Below, in pieces: positions 45,954-64,000 of a stretch of 64,000 bases of DNA (positions are counted from its first letter, which is position 1; each line of letters starts with the position of its first letter). Source of the DNA: Malania oleifera (lineage: Eukaryota; Streptophyta; Magnoliopsida; Santalales; Ximeniaceae); contig NC_080423.1 in NCBI RefSeq assembly GCF_029873635.1, positions 100,626,991 through 100,690,990 on the forward strand. The letters run 5' to 3'. Both the position numbers and the translations under genes were made by a program. A model generated the notes under the pieces. That model ran no database searches. It saw nothing but the letters and a program-made list of their open reading frames with translations, and was not told the DNA's origin.

Positions 45954-48581
45954 GTAGTCTTGATGCTTAAATCTTAAGTAGATGGTCATGATACTACAAA
46001 AATATAAATGTTTATTATTAGATGATAATGTTGATTTTTAAGATAAAGTTTTTTTTTTTTTTTTATCTCTCTCTCCCTTTTTCTCAATGTATGTATATAT
46101 ACATATTCTAAGCGTTTAAAAGGACTTTCAACTAATCTATGGAGATAACAAATTGTCACCCTATCCTTCTTTCCTTTAACACGACAGTCTCTTATCATAT
46201 TTATTTTTGAAATTTACGAGCATTCTCAACTTATTTGTCAAGATAACAAGCCGCTTCCCTATTCTTCTCCCCTTTAACACAAAAGTCTCATTAAATTTAT
46301 TTTTTAAATCAATTAGATTATATGTATAAAAGAAAATTTTACTATATTTCAGCAAACATTCGATATGGATAAAAAAAATTAATATTTTAAATAAAATTTC
46401 ATTTAAAATAAATTTATTCACGTGTAATGCATGTGCACTGACTAAGTAATGAAAAAAAGTGTGCAAGTTAGACATGACAATCTAATTATCCAATTTAAAG
46501 ATAAAACAATAACAAACCAAACCTTAAATCTCATTAGGTGAGATCAGTTACATGAATTCAATTCAAAGATGTTCATTTTAAAATTTTGAAGTTAAAAGTT
46601 CAAACTTTGAAAAGTGTGAATAGCTCAATCGAGTGAACCTAGAAGCGAACTTAAAATGAGAAAAAAAAAAAAAAAATCCCACTCATGTGAATTTTTTTAA
46701 AATACAAAAAAAAAAATGAAAATATAAAAAATGTACTTTCTTAAATTTTAGTTATTAAGGACATTGAATATACGAGTGCATATATGCATGCATTTATACA
46801 CACAATAAATTAATAAGAAAAATTTTAATTTTAGACAATATTAGCATTTGATTTTTAAAATTTTTAATCACATTGATCAAATTTTCATTTTGAATAATGT
46901 TTGATGTATGGAGCAAATAGCCAAATAATTAAAAAATGATTTCTTTCTTGTTTTTACTTTATTTTTTTCCTTCCTCAGTTGCTATATAGATCTTGAGGAA
47001 CGTTGGGAAAAGGTAGAGAGAATATGAACAAATCTAATTTTTTAATCAAGAAGAGTTAGAAGAGAATCAAATATATAGAATGCACAGGTAGATGCACCTT
47101 TGGACTAACCAATCAAAGTTTTTATTCGCTATGGAGACTATGCTGTGAGTACAAAGAAATTTTCAAACCTATAAATAATTAAAGTTATGAGAATCACATC
47201 ACTTAAATTTAAACTAAAAATATATCTTTTACTCGTGTGAATTCTATAAATAAAAACACATTTTGTGATTGATAAATTCTAAATTCATGTATCTTTTAAG
47301 TAGCATATGCCCACATCAGAGCCTTGAAATGACAAACCAATCAACAGTTTTTCAAAATCTCCACATAATGCTTGCTCGACTTACTGTACATTTTGATACC
47401 TAAAAAATGGAACAGAATTAAATTTATTACTTAATTTCATCATGCATCATGTTCAAATTTTCATTCCATTCTTCCTATACCATTCCATTTTGTAAACTAA
47501 GTTCTAGTCAATTTTTATTTTCATATATTTTTGGAGAATCTAACTAGGCCTAGTTGTATTAAACAAAACATGGTTAAACATGATATCCTAAGAATTGCTT
47601 CCCAAAGCCTACCTCTCAAGCTGGAGCGTATGGTGTTGCAGATGACGAGCATATCCTACAGAACAAACAGCTCTAATAGGCATATAGAAGGAATGGTTTT
47701 GACCTCAACCGAAGCAAATTGCCATTTGCTTCAGTTCAAAAACCCTCATCTAGTACACAATGCACCTTCTGCTACAACATCTTCTCAACTCAAATAAGAG
47801 CAAAACAAAGCAGGTAAAGACAAAAACTAGAGCCAAAAATTTCTAGCAACCTGCAAATAATTGCACAGAAATCTTCTGGGGACAAGTGGGGTTGACATGT
47901 GCCAGGGCACGTCATGCAGCCACGGCACAGGCTTAAAGGAAATAAGTTGCTAATTAGCCACTCGGTGAAATATGACAATACCCAATCCTGAATTGAGAAT
48001 TCAAGTGTATATACATCCTAGGAAGCAAGTTAACCATTTGCGTATAGCATCAATCATAAAAACCCAAGTCTATATATAGATGTGAGAGAGGGGAAATGCG
48101 GAGCCAAAAATTACAACTAAATCACCTTTATATTGCACATTCAAATAGCTTTAGGGGGGCATCCAAAGCAGATACAGACCCCCATTGCCAAATCAGACCT
48201 ACATTTTTTTTTATGGGTAAGAGAAAACCTTCATTAATACGAACAATGATACATCTAAGAATTGACACCACAGAAACATCCTGCAGCCAAAATCTCCATT
48301 GACAATATGGCTGGCAGCATCCCAATATACACATTTCAGGGTGACCAGGAGTATGCACCCTAGGAAAACTTTACATTAGCTTTAAACGCAGACTGAAAAA
48401 TCAATTAGTTCTGGACTCTGGAAATTGTGTGATTGGTTGACTTGAGTCTCCATAGATCCATTGGCAACCCTCAGTGCCTTAAACCTGCCAAATGAAATGG
48501 ATAAAAAATGAGCTGAAGGAAACAGATGGATGATCAGTATCTTCATTGATATGTTCAAGATGGTGTTCTTAACCTGATCAG
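45954..48581. other. Intergenic DNA and 3' flank of the ARF gene
   Basis: No gene is supported. It contains a partial MITE-like repeat (about 46830-46990), A- and T-runs, and a possible LINE tail near 48190-48330. The part next to 48582 should be the 3' UTR of the minus-strand ARF gene. The small open frames at 47531-48358 show no recognisable domain. Confidence 0.55.
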
Positions 48582-63639
<15,058 letters not shown>

Positions 63640-64000
63640 TAGGGTTCGCTCGATCGATTGTTAGATTAATCTCTCTCTTTCCCTCCGGAGCTGTAATGGA
63701 TTATATATGAGGAGTTCAACAGCGAATAGAAAAGCTTCAATGAGCGAGATTTTCTTGGCGACGGCCCGAGTGAGAGAGAAGCTTCTTTTGTTGTTATTGA
63801 TCTTCTTCTTCTTCTTCTTCTACCAGGATTGATCACGGCTTCATCTGATTAGAGATATATGTAAATGATCACTCGATTGATCAACAATCAACAGAGATAA
63901 GTTTGGAGACAGAGAAGGAAAAGGGATTCCAGGGAAGATCGTGGCTAAGGGGTAGATTATGGTTATCCTTTCGGCCTCCTTTCCTGAATTTTCCTTTGCC
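63640..64000 (-). promoter_or_regulatory. 5' UTR and promoter-proximal DNA of the ARF gene
   Basis: The bases upstream of the ATG at 63639 are GA-rich on the minus strand, including a (GAA)n run at about 63803-63822, as is common in plant 5' UTRs. A clear TATA box could not be assigned. The transcription start is probably within this segment, and the promoter may extend beyond the window. Confidence 0.5.

Overview
The window reads as nuclear DNA of a flowering plant, most likely a dicot. It is AT-rich and made largely of nested plant retrotransposons (Ty3 of the Tekay/Del type, Ty1/copia, RTE-type and L1-type LINEs). It holds only two convincing host genes, both on the minus strand and both with GT-AG introns. 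Nothing prokaryotic or organellar was seen. I cannot name the species.

Layout. 1-8642: two Ty3/Tekay elements in opposite orientation. A minus-strand element (gag 1-1029, PBS 1379-1390, LTR 1394-3147) lies directly against the protease of a decayed plus-strand pol (3148-6530), followed by that element's 3' LTR (6785 to about 8642). 8643-12095: two Sirevirus-like copia LTRs (A and D) with a short leader between them. 12231-15065: a solo LTR of a second Tekay-like family. 15085-16125: an RTE LINE tail. 16381-21777: a decayed copia element (copia-1, minus). 23100-32686: a nest in which two long copia LTRs (B and C), a gag fragment, a reversed LTR and an RTE LINE sit in or against LTRs of the second Tekay-like family. 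32687-37777: gene-bearing island with a two-exon gene for a plant-specific, probably plastid-targeted protein (34175-35065), flanked by AT-rich DNA with MITE-like repeats. 37778-44444: a more recent copia element (copia-2, minus) with both LTRs and a 5-bp near-match target duplication. 44541-45953: solo copia LTR E (minus). 48582-63639: a complete six-exon ARF small-GTPase gene of the plant ARFB1 type (minus), whose last intron is about 10.8 kb and carries at least four LINE remnants. The right edge holds its 5' UTR and promoter region.

How it works together. The host genes are simple: a Golgi/endosome trafficking GTPase and an uncharacterised protein. The main unusual signal lies in the transposons. 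LTRs of Ty3 elements and of copia elements carry arrays of short GTCGAC-centred palindromes. In every case the array is just upstream of the predicted TATA box. One form of the motif (TCGTCGACGA) is shared between the two superfamilies. This looks like a recurrent promoter module of plant LTRs. A second candidate is a pair of leader hairpins in copia-2 that present the same loop sequence.
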